Part shown: in pieces, positions 32,310 through 40,605 of the stretch
Layout of the letters: every line of letters begins with the position of its first letter
Numbering within the stretch: position 1 is the first letter of the stretch
Origin: Kosakonia radicincitans DSM 16656
GTDB taxonomy: Bacteria > Pseudomonadota > Gammaproteobacteria > Enterobacterales > Enterobacteriaceae
Assembly: GCF_000280495.2 (NCBI RefSeq)
Contig: NZ_CP018016.1
Span: forward strand, 1,798,001-1,862,000
Length of the DNA: 64,000 nt
Reading direction: 5' to 3'
The notes under the pieces: model-generated
What the model was told of the DNA's origin: nothing
The model's input: only the letters and a program-made list of their open reading frames with translations
Databases searched by the model: none
Program-made: the position numbers and the translations under genes

Positions 32310-33161
32310 ATGGCTAAATCACAAAGTATCCGCCGCGAGAAGTGGATCCGCCTGTCGCTCTCCTGGCTGGTTATCGCGCTGGTATCGCTGATCATTATCT
32401 ACCCGCTGGTCTGGACGGTCGGCGCGTCGCTGAACGCCGGTAACAGCCTGCTCAGCACCTCGATCATTCCGGAGAACCTCTCATTCCAGCACTATGCCGA
32501 TCTGTTTAACGGTCAGGTGAACTACCTGACCTGGTACTGGAATTCAATGAAGATCAGCCTGCTGACGATGGTGCTGACCTTAATCAGCGTCAGCTTTACC
32601 GCCTACGCCTTTTCGCGCTTCCGTTTTAAGGGGCGGCAGAATGGCCTGATGCTGTTTTTGCTGTTGCAGATGATCCCGCAGTTTTCCGCGCTGATCGCCA
32701 TCTTCGTGCTGTCGCAGCTGCTGGGTTTGATCAACAGCCATATGGCGCTGGTGCTAATCTACGTGGCCGGGATGATCCCGATGAACACTTACCTGATGAA
32801 AGGCTACCTCGATGCCATCCCGCGCGATCTGGATGAATCTGCGCGCATGGACGGCGCCAGCAACTTCCGCATCTTTATCGAGATCATCATGCCGCTGTCG
32901 AAGCCGATTGTGGCGGTAGTGGCGTTGTTCTCCTTCACCGGGCCGCTGGGGGATTTCATCCTCTCCAGCACCATTTTGCGCACCCCGGACAAATACACGC
33001 TGCCGATTGGCCTCTACAACCTGGTAGCGCAAAAAATGGGTGCCAGTTACACCACCTATGCGGCGGGCGCGGTATTGATCGCCGTGCCGGTGGCCATTCT
33101 CTACCTTGCCTTACAAAAATACTTCGTCTCCGGCCTGACCTCCGGCAGCACCAAAGGATAA
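32310..33161 (+). CDS. Sugar ABC transporter permease (MalG type), galactan cluster
   Basis: A 283-aa permease with six helices. The EAA loop is DLDESARMDGASNFRIFIEIIMP around 170-192, and the C-terminus FVSGLTSGSTKG is nearly the MalG/GanQ ending. ATG 32310 follows GGAAG; 10 bases separate it from the preceding gene. Heterodimer partner of the MalF-type permease. Confidence 0.92.
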   Translation: MAKSQSIRREKWIRLSLSWLVIALVSLIIIYPLVWTVGASLNAGNSLLSTSIIPENLSFQHYADLFNGQVNYLTWYWNSMKISLLTMVLTLISVSFTAYAFSRFRFKGRQNGLMLFLLLQMIPQFSALIAIFVLSQLLGLINSHMALVLIYVAGMIPMNTYLMKGYLDAIPRDLDESARMDGASNFRIFIEIIMPLSKPIVAVVALFSFTGPLGDFILSSTILRTPDKYTLPIGLYNLVAQKMGASYTTYAAGAVLIAVPVAILYLALQKYFVSGLTSGSTKG

Positions 33162-33165
33162 CCAC

Positions 33166-34365
33166 ATGAAAAGATTTACACCCGCTCTGCTTGCTGTTTG
33201 TCTCTGTAGTTTGTCCGCCAGCACGTTTGCCGCCGACGCGTTAAAGACGCGCCCGTTCAGCGGCATGCCCGCCGACTTTATTAAAGGGGCTGATATCTCC
33301 ACGCTGTTGGATGCCGAAAAGCACGGGGCGAAATTTTATAACGACAAAAATCAGCAACAGGATGCGCTCGCCATCCTGAAAGCTAACGGCGTTAACTATG
33401 TGCGCCTGCGTTTGTGGGTCGATCCGAAAGACGCGCAGGGCCAGGCTTACGGCGGCGGCGATAACGATCTGGCGACCACGCTGGCGCTGGCAAAACGGGC
33501 GAAAGCGCAGGGCATGAAGCTGCTGCTCGATTTTCACTACAGCGATTTCTGGACCGATCCCGGCAAACAGTTCAAACCGAAAGCCTGGGAAAAAATGGAT
33601 TATGCGCAGCTAAAAACGGCGATCCACGACTATACCCGCGACACCATCGCCCGCTTTAAGCAGGAGGGCGTGCTGCCGGATATGGTGCAAATCGGCAATG
33701 AAATTAACTCCGGCATACTGTGGCCGGAAGGCAAAAGCTGGGGGCAGGGCGGCGGAGAATTCGACCGGCTGGCGGGGCTGCTCACCTCAGCGATTGACGG
33801 GCTGAAGGAGAACCTGAAAAACGGCGAACAGGTGGAGATCATGCTGCACCTGGCGGAGGGCACCAAAAACGATACCTTCCGCTGGTGGTTTGATGAAATC
33901 ACCAAACGCAATGTGCCGTTCGATGTGATTGGCCTGTCGATGTATACCTACTGGAACGGGCCGATAAGCGCGTTGCAGGCCAATATGGACGACATCAGCA
34001 AGCGCTACAACAAAGATGTGATTGTGGTGGAAGCGGCTTACGGCTATACGCTGGCTAACTGCGATAACGCGGAAAACAGCTTCCAGGAGAAAGAAGAGAA
34101 AGCGGGCGGCTACCCTGGCACCGTGCAAGGGCAATATGACTATATCCACGATTTAATTCAGTCCGTGATTAATGTTCAGGGCCATCGCGGTAAAGGTATT
34201 TTTTATTGGGAGCCAACCTGGATTGCCGTGCCGGGAAATACCTGGGCGACGCAGGCGGGAATGAATTATATCAACGATAAGTGGAAAGAAGGCAACGCGC
34301 GGGAAAATCAGGCGCTGTTTGATTGTCAGGGGAAAGTGCTGCCCTCAGTGAAAGTCTTTAATTAA
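33166..34365 (+). CDS. ganA: Periplasmic endo-beta-1,4-galactanase, GH53
   Basis: 399 aa. A signal peptide ends TFA-A (about residue 23). The GH53 barrel has acid/base E179 in QIGNEIN and nucleophile E289 in VVEAAY, with KGADISTL at the start of the domain and FYWEPTW near the end. It should hydrolyse beta-1,4-galactan of type I arabinogalactan to oligosaccharides. The start lies 4 bases after the permease stop with AAAGGA upstream. Naming follows my recollection of the Dickeya (Erwinia chrysanthemi) gan locus; in B. subtilis the letters A and B are swapped. Confidence 0.93.
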   Translation: MKRFTPALLAVCLCSLSASTFAADALKTRPFSGMPADFIKGADISTLLDAEKHGAKFYNDKNQQQDALAILKANGVNYVRLRLWVDPKDAQGQAYGGGDNDLATTLALAKRAKAQGMKLLLDFHYSDFWTDPGKQFKPKAWEKMDYAQLKTAIHDYTRDTIARFKQEGVLPDMVQIGNEINSGILWPEGKSWGQGGGEFDRLAGLLTSAIDGLKENLKNGEQVEIMLHLAEGTKNDTFRWWFDEITKRNVPFDVIGLSMYTYWNGPISALQANMDDISKRYNKDVIVVEAAYGYTLANCDNAENSFQEKEEKAGGYPGTVQGQYDYIHDLIQSVINVQGHRGKGIFYWEPTWIAVPGNTWATQAGMNYINDKWKEGNARENQALFDCQGKVLPSVKVFN

Positions 34366-34396
34366 CTCTGGTGTTGTAAATTTCAGGACGTTTAAT

Positions 34397-36454
34397 ATGA
34401 ATAAATTTGCGCCTTTAAGCCCGAAGGTTGTATCGCTATTGCATGGCGCGGACTATAACCCGGAACAATGGGAGAATTATCCCGGTATTATTGATGACGA
34501 TATTGCCATGATGAAGCAGGCAAATTGCAATGTCATGTCGATCGGGATATTTAGCTGGTCGAAACTGGAGCCGCGGGAAGGTGAGTTTAATTTCGCTTGG
34601 CTCGATTCGGTGATTGAAAAATTATATGCAGCGGGAATTCATATTTTCCTCGCTACGCCGAGCGGCGCACGGCCCGCCTGGATGTCGCAGAAATATCCGC
34701 AAGTGCTGCGCGTCGGGCGCGATCGCGTGCCGGCGCTGCACGGCGGGCGGCACAATCACTGCATGACATCGCCGATCTACCGGGAAAAAACGCTGAAAAT
34801 CAATACGCTGCTGGCTGAGCGCTATGCGCAGCATCCGGCGGTACTCGGCTGGCATATTTCCAACGAGTACGGCGGAGAATGCCACTGCGATTTGTGTCAG
34901 CAAAAATTCCGCGACTGGCTGCAAGCCCGTTACCAGACGCTGGAAAACCTCAATCACGCCTGGTGGAGCGATTTCTGGAGCCACACTTACAGCGACTGGT
35001 CGCAAATTCAGTCGCCGTCGCCGCAGGGCGAAGTGTCGATCCACGGTCTGAATCTCGACTGGCGGCGCTTTAATACCGCGCAGGTCGCCGATTTCTGCCG
35101 CCATGAAATCGCGCCATTGAAAGCCGCGAATGCGCAGCTTCCGGTGACTACCAACTTTATGGAGTATTTCTACGATTACGACTACTGGCAACTCGCGCCA
35201 GCGCTCGACTTTATCTCCTGGGACAGCTATCCGATGTGGCACCGGGACAAAGACGAAACGCAGCTCGCCTGCTACACCGCGATGTATCACGACATGATGC
35301 GCACGCTGAAAGGCGGCAAGCCGTTTGTGCTGATGGAATCCACACCGAGCGTCACTAACTGGCAGCCGACCAGCAAAGTGAAAAAGCCGGGAATGCATAT
35401 TCTGTCGTCATTACAGGCGGTGGCGCACGGCGCGGATTCGGTGCAGTACTTCCAGTGGCGGAAAAGTCGCGGCTCGGTTGAGAAGTTCCATGGCGCGGTA
35501 ATCGACCATGTTGGCCACCTGGATACCCGCGTCGGGCGCGAAGTGTGTACGCTGGGCGAGATGCTGGCAAAACTCACGCCGGTAATGGGCTGTCGCACTG
35601 ACGCGCGCGTGGCGATCATTTTCGACCAGCAAAACCGCTGGGCGCTGGATGATGCCGAAGGCCCGCGCAATAAGGGGATGGAGTACGAAAAAACGGTTAA
35701 TGAACACTATCGCCCGTTCTGGGAAAAGGGCATCGCGGTGGATGTCATTAACGCCGACGCGGATCTGAGCCGTTATCAACTGGTGATCGCGCCCATGCTC
35801 TATATGGTACGTGAGGGCTTTGCCGAACGCGCCGAAGCGTTTGTCGCGGCGGGCGGGCATCTGGTCACCTCTTACTGGACCGGTGTGGTGAACGAAAGCG
35901 ATCTCTGCTATCTCGGCGGCTTCCCTGGTCCGCTGCGCAAACTGGTGGGTATCTGGGCGGAGGAGATCGACTGCCTGGATGACAATGAACGCAATCTGGT
36001 GCAGGGGCTGGCGGGCAACGAGGCCGGGTTACAGGGGCCGTATCAGGCGCGTCATTTGTGCGAACTGATCCATGCCGAGAGCGCCAAACCACTGGCCACT
36101 TACCGGGATGATTTCTACGCCGGGCGCCCGGCGGTAACGGTCAATCAGTTCGGCAAAGGTAAGGCGTGGCACGTCGCTTCGCGCAACGATCTGGCCTTCC
36201 AGCGCGATTTCTTTGCCAGCATTATTGACGAACTGGCGCTGCCGCGCGCCGTTGAGCAGGATTTCCCGCCGGGCGTGGTGGCTACCGCGCGTACCGACGG
36301 CGAAACCACGTTTGTCTTTATCCAGAACTTCAGCGCTCAGCAACAGACGATTACGCTGCCGCCAGGCTACCAGGATTGTCTGTCGGCCGCGACCGTCAGC
36401 GGCTCGCTGGTGCTGACACCGTGGGATTGTCGCGTTGTTAGCCGCCAGGCATAA
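34397..36454 (+). CDS. ganB: Beta-galactosidase, GH42
   Basis: A 685-aa cytoplasmic enzyme without signal peptide. The catalytic domain contains acid/base E157 in HISNEYGG and nucleophile E314 in VLMESTPS. The GH42 zinc-cluster cysteines appear in HNHCMTSP and ECHCDLC. A trimerisation domain (about 395-620) and a short C-terminal beta domain follow. It releases galactose from imported galacto-oligosaccharides. A strong terminator follows within 15 bases. Confidence 0.94.
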   Translation: MNKFAPLSPKVVSLLHGADYNPEQWENYPGIIDDDIAMMKQANCNVMSIGIFSWSKLEPREGEFNFAWLDSVIEKLYAAGIHIFLATPSGARPAWMSQKYPQVLRVGRDRVPALHGGRHNHCMTSPIYREKTLKINTLLAERYAQHPAVLGWHISNEYGGECHCDLCQQKFRDWLQARYQTLENLNHAWWSDFWSHTYSDWSQIQSPSPQGEVSIHGLNLDWRRFNTAQVADFCRHEIAPLKAANAQLPVTTNFMEYFYDYDYWQLAPALDFISWDSYPMWHRDKDETQLACYTAMYHDMMRTLKGGKPFVLMESTPSVTNWQPTSKVKKPGMHILSSLQAVAHGADSVQYFQWRKSRGSVEKFHGAVIDHVGHLDTRVGREVCTLGEMLAKLTPVMGCRTDARVAIIFDQQNRWALDDAEGPRNKGMEYEKTVNEHYRPFWEKGIAVDVINADADLSRYQLVIAPMLYMVREGFAERAEAFVAAGGHLVTSYWTGVVNESDLCYLGGFPGPLRKLVGIWAEEIDCLDDNERNLVQGLAGNEAGLQGPYQARHLCELIHAESAKPLATYRDDFYAGRPAVTVNQFGKGKAWHVASRNDLAFQRDFFASIIDELALPRAVEQDFPPGVVATARTDGETTFVFIQNFSAQQQTITLPPGYQDCLSAATVSGSLVLTPWDCRVVSRQA

Positions 36455-36468
36455 GCCGACGTAATGTG

Positions 36469-36495
36469 CCTGCCCATTCGGGCAGGTTTTTTTTT
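36469..36495 (+). terminator. Intrinsic terminator after the GH42 gene
   Basis: CCTGCCC (36469-36475) and GGGCAGG (36480-36486), loop ATTC, followed by nine T. It ends the importer-galactanase operon before the EIIB gene. Confidence 0.92.
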
Positions 36496-36520
36496 ATCTG
36501 TCGAAAATCAGGAGCCGATG

Positions 36521-36841
36521 ATGGTGAGTCTTAAATCCTTCCTGCACTACTTCTCCGAACCGAAAAATACCGCGGCAGCGCCCATCAGCGATGCTGAGCT
36601 GCAACTGATCCAGCGGCTGGCGCAGGCATTTGGCGGTGCGGAGAACATTGAAAATGTTGATGCCTGTCTGACCCGTTTGCGTGTGACGGTGAAAGATCTG
36701 GCCATTGTGGATTCGCAGGCGTTGCAAAATGAAGGCGCGTTGGGGGTGATTATTCTCGGTCAGCAGGTGCATGCCATATTTGGTAAACAGTCAGATGCGC
36801 TGCGTAAATTACTCGATGAACATTTCTCCTCCCGCGCATAA
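36521..36841 (+). CDS. Stand-alone PTS EIIB domain protein (glucose family)
   Basis: 106 aa, no membrane helices. Residues about 24-100 form a glucose-family EIIB domain with the phosphorylatable Cys49 in DACLTRLRV and the late LGVIILGQQVHAIFG segment. There is no EIIC or EIIA nearby. ATG 36521 is six bases after GGAG; ATG 36518 is also possible. Placed between galactan genes that use an ABC importer, it might relay phosphate to, or sense the state of, another PTS; that is inference. A terminator lies on each side, so it may be expressed by read-through or from its own promoter. Confidence 0.85.
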   Translation: MVSLKSFLHYFSEPKNTAAAPISDAELQLIQRLAQAFGGAENIENVDACLTRLRVTVKDLAIVDSQALQNEGALGVIILGQQVHAIFGKQSDALRKLLDEHFSSRA

Positions 36842-36849
36842 ATAAAAAA

Positions 36850-36871
36850 GGGATACCCGTGAGGGTATCCC
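36850..36871 (+). terminator. Hairpin after the EIIB gene
   Basis: GGGATACCC (36850-36858) and GGGTATCCC (36863-36871), loop GTGA, preceded by AAAAAA. The preceding A run would be a T run on the minus strand, so it could terminate transcripts from that side; the following bases CGAAAT on the + strand lack a T run. Confidence 0.65.
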
Positions 36872-37075
36872 GAAATAACTAACAGAAAAGCAATGTCAAT
36901 ATAAATTCTGTCAGGCAATGGCCTGGCAGTTCTTGGAGATAAATAACGAGGGCAATAAATTAATATACAAAATCATTCGCGTTATATCGTGGCGACAAAC
37001 CTGTTCCTGCTCAAATAAGTGAGCGGAGTAAACAGATGCTGCCAATAAAGTGATAACGTGAAGGATAAAGTTTAT

Positions 37076-38341
37076 TTACCACCAGGCTTCCACCTGTACG
37101 CCAAAGTTCCACGTATTATTTTTAGTGCCGTCTTCAAATGATTTTCCATCTTCCGAATCATTTAAATACGAAGCGAATACGCGCAATTCAGGCCGTGACA
37201 TAAATTCCGGGCCATCCGCCAGACCTACAGCGAAGGTGTATTTTTCGCCGCTCTGTTTGTAGTGGGTGCCGTTTTTATAGTCGTCTTTCTGGTAGAAACC
37301 GCCGACTTCACCAATCAGACGTACATAATTGGTGAGCTGATACTGTGCGCGGCCAACCAGTGAAACCAGGCTGGTTTTGTCGGTATATTCCGTAATGTCG
37401 TTGGCTGAACCGTAGGTCAGCACGTGGTTCAGTGAGAACTTCTCGGTAAGCGGAATCAGGCCGGTGTTAATCACGCGGTAACCGCTGGCGTCGTTCACAT
37501 AGTGCCACATGTCGTACCAGCCGCCGCCCTGCGACACCATGTTCTGCGCCAGCCCTTTGTTGGCGTATTGCAGCACCAGTTTGTTATAGCCGCCAAACAT
37601 ATCCTGGCTGATTTCGCCGGTCACCATCACGCCGTCATCCACTTCGTATAATCCGCCGTACTCTTTCTGTTTTTTGGTCGGATTTGGCATAGCGTAGTCG
37701 ATGCCGAACTCTGTCCACGCGCCTGACCACGGTTTCCAGCCCGCATAGCGAACGTCGATATAGTTGATGTTGACGTCGTTATCATTATCGACGCGGTAAT
37801 CAACATCGTTGGCGTCGCCACGGATCCAGGCTACCGAGACCGCCCCAGGGCCGAAGGTGTAGTTTTCAATCCCGGCGCCGGAACCGGAGATGTTCCAGTA
37901 TTTGGTATCAATAATGTGCAGATCGTGGCGCTGGTAGTAACGTTTACCGCCCCAGATTACGGCGTTGGGATCGTTGGGAATAAGCCCTTTGATTTGCAGA
38001 TTCAACTGGCGCAGGCCGAACTGAGCGTCGTCGCCAATAGTGGTTTCGTTGTCGTTAGAGCCGTCGGAAACCATGCTCACCATGCTGTCGAGGTAAAAAC
38101 TCACCTCGTCTTTTTTATACACTTCCGAGCCCAGTTCCAGTTCGCCGTAGGTATCGGATTCGTTACCCAGGCGGCCCAGCTTGTTCTTTTGCCACTCAAC
38201 CTGCCCGCCATCGCCGGACACGCCTACGCCGCCGCGCAGGTAGCCATGAAAGTCGATCGGTACAGATGTCGCAGCCAGCAGTGAAGGTGAAGTCAGCGCA
38301 GCGGCTAACGCAAGAGTGAGAGTGCGTAGCGTAGTGTTCAT
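37076..38341 (-). CDS. LamB-family outer-membrane porin, galactan cluster
   Basis: 421 aa with a signal peptide (ending LLA-A, about residue 23). It has the LamB pattern: DFHGYLRGGVGVSG at the mature start, RLGNESDTYGELELG, WGGKRYYQRHDLHIIDTKYW, and the C-terminal aromatic end EAWW typical of outer-membrane barrels. ATG 38341 (MNTTLRT) is preferred to an upstream ATG at 38374. It is divergent from the LacI-type regulator. A role as the galacto-oligosaccharide porin (GanL in Dickeya, from memory) is inferred from context. TTGCCT-N17-TTTTAT on the minus strand, just upstream, is a plausible promoter. Confidence 0.88.
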   Translation of the reverse strand: MNTTLRTLTLALAAALTSPSLLAATSVPIDFHGYLRGGVGVSGDGGQVEWQKNKLGRLGNESDTYGELELGSEVYKKDEVSFYLDSMVSMVSDGSNDNETTIGDDAQFGLRQLNLQIKGLIPNDPNAVIWGGKRYYQRHDLHIIDTKYWNISGSGAGIENYTFGPGAVSVAWIRGDANDVDYRVDNDNDVNINYIDVRYAGWKPWSGAWTEFGIDYAMPNPTKKQKEYGGLYEVDDGVMVTGEISQDMFGGYNKLVLQYANKGLAQNMVSQGGGWYDMWHYVNDASGYRVINTGLIPLTEKFSLNHVLTYGSANDITEYTDKTSLVSLVGRAQYQLTNYVRLIGEVGGFYQKDDYKNGTHYKQSGEKYTFAVGLADGPEFMSRPELRVFASYLNDSEDGKSFEDGTKNNTWNFGVQVEAWW

Positions 38342-38422
38342 ATCATTCCTCTTATTGTTTTGTATTACGTTCACATAAACGATGTCATAAAATGCCTAAA
38401 TGTAAAAACAGGCAAACTAACG

Positions 38423-38518
38423 ATTGTGAATGTGTGATTAACTGCAAATAAATCAGCCTTTTTTGTTACCAATAGCGAATTTCTTCACAATGTTGGGTAT
38501 TGTGAGCGTGATACTTAT
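38423..38518. promoter_or_regulatory. lac-operator-like half-sites between the porin and its regulator
   Basis: ATTGTGA at 38423-38429, TCACAAT at 38485-38491 and ATTGTGAGCG at 38499-38508. The last copies the left half of the E. coli lac O1 operator (AATTGTGAGCG), matching 10 of 11 bases; its right half is weak. The adjacent regulator has the LacI recognition helix, so these are the best operator candidates in the cluster. Confidence 0.55.
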
Positions 38519-38609
38519 TTTGCGAAATTGAAGCGGGAGAATGTGTGGTGAGCGTTTTTTTAGGAAGCCCCTGTTACACTTGGCGCATAACAACATAAGG
38601 AACCGGACC

Positions 38610-39683
38610 ATGAAGTCTAAAAGTGCAACGCTGGAAGACGTAGCCCGCCATGCGGGTGTCTCCTACCAGACCGTGTCCAGGGTACTCAACAAATCTGCCA
38701 ATGTATCCGAAGCCACGCGTTTAAAAGTGGAGAAATCCATAGAGTTATTGCGTTACGTACCGAACCGGCTGGCGCAGCAATTAGTGGGAAAGCAGAGTCA
38801 GACTATCGGCCTGGTGACCACTTCGCTGGCGCTGCATGCCCCTTCGCAGGTGGCGGCGGCGGTGAAACGCTACGCCAACCTTGATGGCTACCAGGTCTTG
38901 ATTTCGATGATCGATGAGAACGTCAATCAAGATATCCAGTCCGCCATCAATGAACTGAAGTCACAGCTGGTCGATAAAGTGATCATTAACGTGCCGCTGG
39001 AAACCGAAGAGGCCCAGCATATCGCCTCTGACAACGATGACATCGTCTGCTTGTTTCTCGATGTCGATCCGTACAGTTCCGTGTTTAACGTTTCGTTTAA
39101 CCCGGCGGACGGTACCCGCGCCAGTGTTAAGCATCTGTATGAACTGGGCCACCGCGAGATCGCGCTGCTGGCCGGGCCGGAATCGTCGGTGTCGGCGAAT
39201 CTGCGGCTGAAAAGCTGGATCGATACGCTCAGCGGCTATGGGTTGAAACCGGTAACGGTGTTTCATGGTAACTGGGATGCACAGAGCGGTTACGCTGGCG
39301 CATTACAGATGCTGCGCGAAACGCCGAATTTCACCGCCGTGCTGGTAGGCAACGATCAGATGGCGCTGGGCGTATTGAGCGCCTTCCATCAACATCAGAT
39401 TGCCATTCCCGGCGAGAAATCGGTGGTGGGTTACGACGGCACTTATGAAAGTTCGTTTTTCCATCCGTCGCTGACCACCGTTTCGCTGGATCTCGATTTG
39501 CAGGGCAAAGAAGCGGTGCGTCGTCTGCTCGACAGCGGTCATGGCGATGCGGCGCGCAGCTCGTCGGTGCTGCCTGCAAAACTTATCGTGCGCCATTCAA
39601 CCGGCGCGTTGCAGGAGCAGGGGACCAATTTGCAGGAGATCTCCCAGCAGTTGCAGGCTATTGCGCATAAGCTGTGGAAGTAA
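38610..39683 (+). CDS. LacI-type repressor of the galactan cluster
   Basis: 357 aa. The helix-turn-helix is LEDVARHAGVSYQTVSRVLN; the recognition residues YQTVSRV are identical to E. coli LacI. The core keeps LacI-like stretches SLALHAPSQ, LAGPESSVSANLRL and VGNDQMALG, and the ligand-binding region VVGYDGTYESSFFHPSLTT. The last 25 residues form a leucine-heptad-like tail (LQEISQQLQAIAHKL), as in the LacI tetramerisation helix. ATG 38610 follows AAGGAAC. It probably senses a galactoside and controls the porin and importer operons (GanR-like). Confidence 0.88.
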   Translation: MKSKSATLEDVARHAGVSYQTVSRVLNKSANVSEATRLKVEKSIELLRYVPNRLAQQLVGKQSQTIGLVTTSLALHAPSQVAAAVKRYANLDGYQVLISMIDENVNQDIQSAINELKSQLVDKVIINVPLETEEAQHIASDNDDIVCLFLDVDPYSSVFNVSFNPADGTRASVKHLYELGHREIALLAGPESSVSANLRLKSWIDTLSGYGLKPVTVFHGNWDAQSGYAGALQMLRETPNFTAVLVGNDQMALGVLSAFHQHQIAIPGEKSVVGYDGTYESSFFHPSLTTVSLDLDLQGKEAVRRLLDSGHGDAARSSSVLPAKLIVRHSTGALQEQGTNLQEISQQLQAIAHKLWK

Positions 39684-39692
39684 GAGATATAC

Positions 39693-39729
39693 GAAGCGCC
39701 ATCGGCATTGTGCCGGTAGCGCTTCGGTT
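39693..39729 (+). terminator. Probable terminator after the LacI-type gene
   Basis: GAAGCGC (39693-39699) pairs with GCGCTTC (39719-39725), with an inner imperfect stem GGCA/TGCC. GGTTT follows. The methyltransferase gene converges from the other side. Confidence 0.55.
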
Positions 39730-39737
39730 TACAGCGA

Positions 39738-40577
39738 TTACTGCGCTTTTGGCGTCAGTTTCAGAAAACGCATCATGCCAGGGCGGCGTTCAGAAGTGAG
39801 CAACAGGCGGTTGTCATCGGTAAAGTCGCGCAGTTCAGGCAGATTGCTGGTTTCGCGTTCAACGCGTTGCACGGTTTCAATGTCGAAATAGTGCGCGGCG
39901 TTGCGCAGAAAAGCATTGTATTTGGCAAGGAAATCGTCCATCCAGTGGTGAATCTCGATGATCACCGTGCAGGATTTCAGCAGGTTTAATACCTCATCGG
40001 TCAGCAGTTCAAACTCGAAGCCTTCGATGTCGATCAGCACCAGCGCGTTATCCAGATCTTGCGCGCGCAGGCTGGCAAAACTGGCAGCATTGGCTTCACC
40101 GAGGATGGTCAGCTCGCCGACCGAGTGGTTCTTTTTCCAGTTTTCCGCAATGACGGCGCGGCCTTTTTCCGTTTGCTCAAAGCAGATGGTCTTGCCAATC
40201 TTGCCGGAAACCAGCATACCGATGGCGTAGTAGCCATCCGCAGCACCAATGTCGATAAAAGTTGAGAAGCGGCCAGCTTCTGTTGCCTCGATCAGATTCA
40301 GGATCTCTTTTTCGTACAGCCCCAGGCACTGGGAGCCGAGATCGAGTTTTCCCCACCAGGTGTCGCGATCGAGATGTAATCCTTTGAACGGGCCGTATTT
40401 CACGGTGCCCTGCAACAGGTCGAAGACCTCTAATGACATACGTTCCTGACGCTCACGAATGGTTTCGCGACGCCAGTTTTCTCTCTGCTCCAGCGTGGAC
40501 TGCTGTGCGCGTTCCAGCATCGGATGGAAATAATCTGCTTCCGCTAAAATAAATTGTTCTACGTTGTTCATTTTCAT
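39738..40577 (-). CDS. FkbM-family SAM-dependent methyltransferase
   Basis: 279 aa from ATG 40577, preceded by CAGGTGA; GTG 40583 and ATG 40571 are alternatives. The Rossmann methyltransferase motif I is FIDIGAADGYYAIG (around 100-113), motif II region ICFEQTEKGRAVI, and the FkbM hallmark LIDIEGFEFELL (around 168-179), followed by VIIEIHHW. A further N-terminal region of about 90 residues is unassigned. FkbM enzymes methylate sugar or polyketide hydroxyls; the substrate here is unknown. It begins 28 bases after the radical-SAM gene on the same strand, so the two act together in one operon. Confidence 0.85.
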   Translation of the reverse strand: MKMNNVEQFILAEADYFHPMLERAQQSTLEQRENWRRETIRERQERMSLEVFDLLQGTVKYGPFKGLHLDRDTWWGKLDLGSQCLGLYEKEILNLIEATEAGRFSTFIDIGAADGYYAIGMLVSGKIGKTICFEQTEKGRAVIAENWKKNHSVGELTILGEANAASFASLRAQDLDNALVLIDIEGFEFELLTDEVLNLLKSCTVIIEIHHWMDDFLAKYNAFLRNAAHYFDIETVQRVERETSNLPELRDFTDDNRLLLTSERRPGMMRFLKLTPKAQ

Positions 40578-40605
40578 TATCACCTGAGTGCGGTTAGGCG
40601 CTTAT

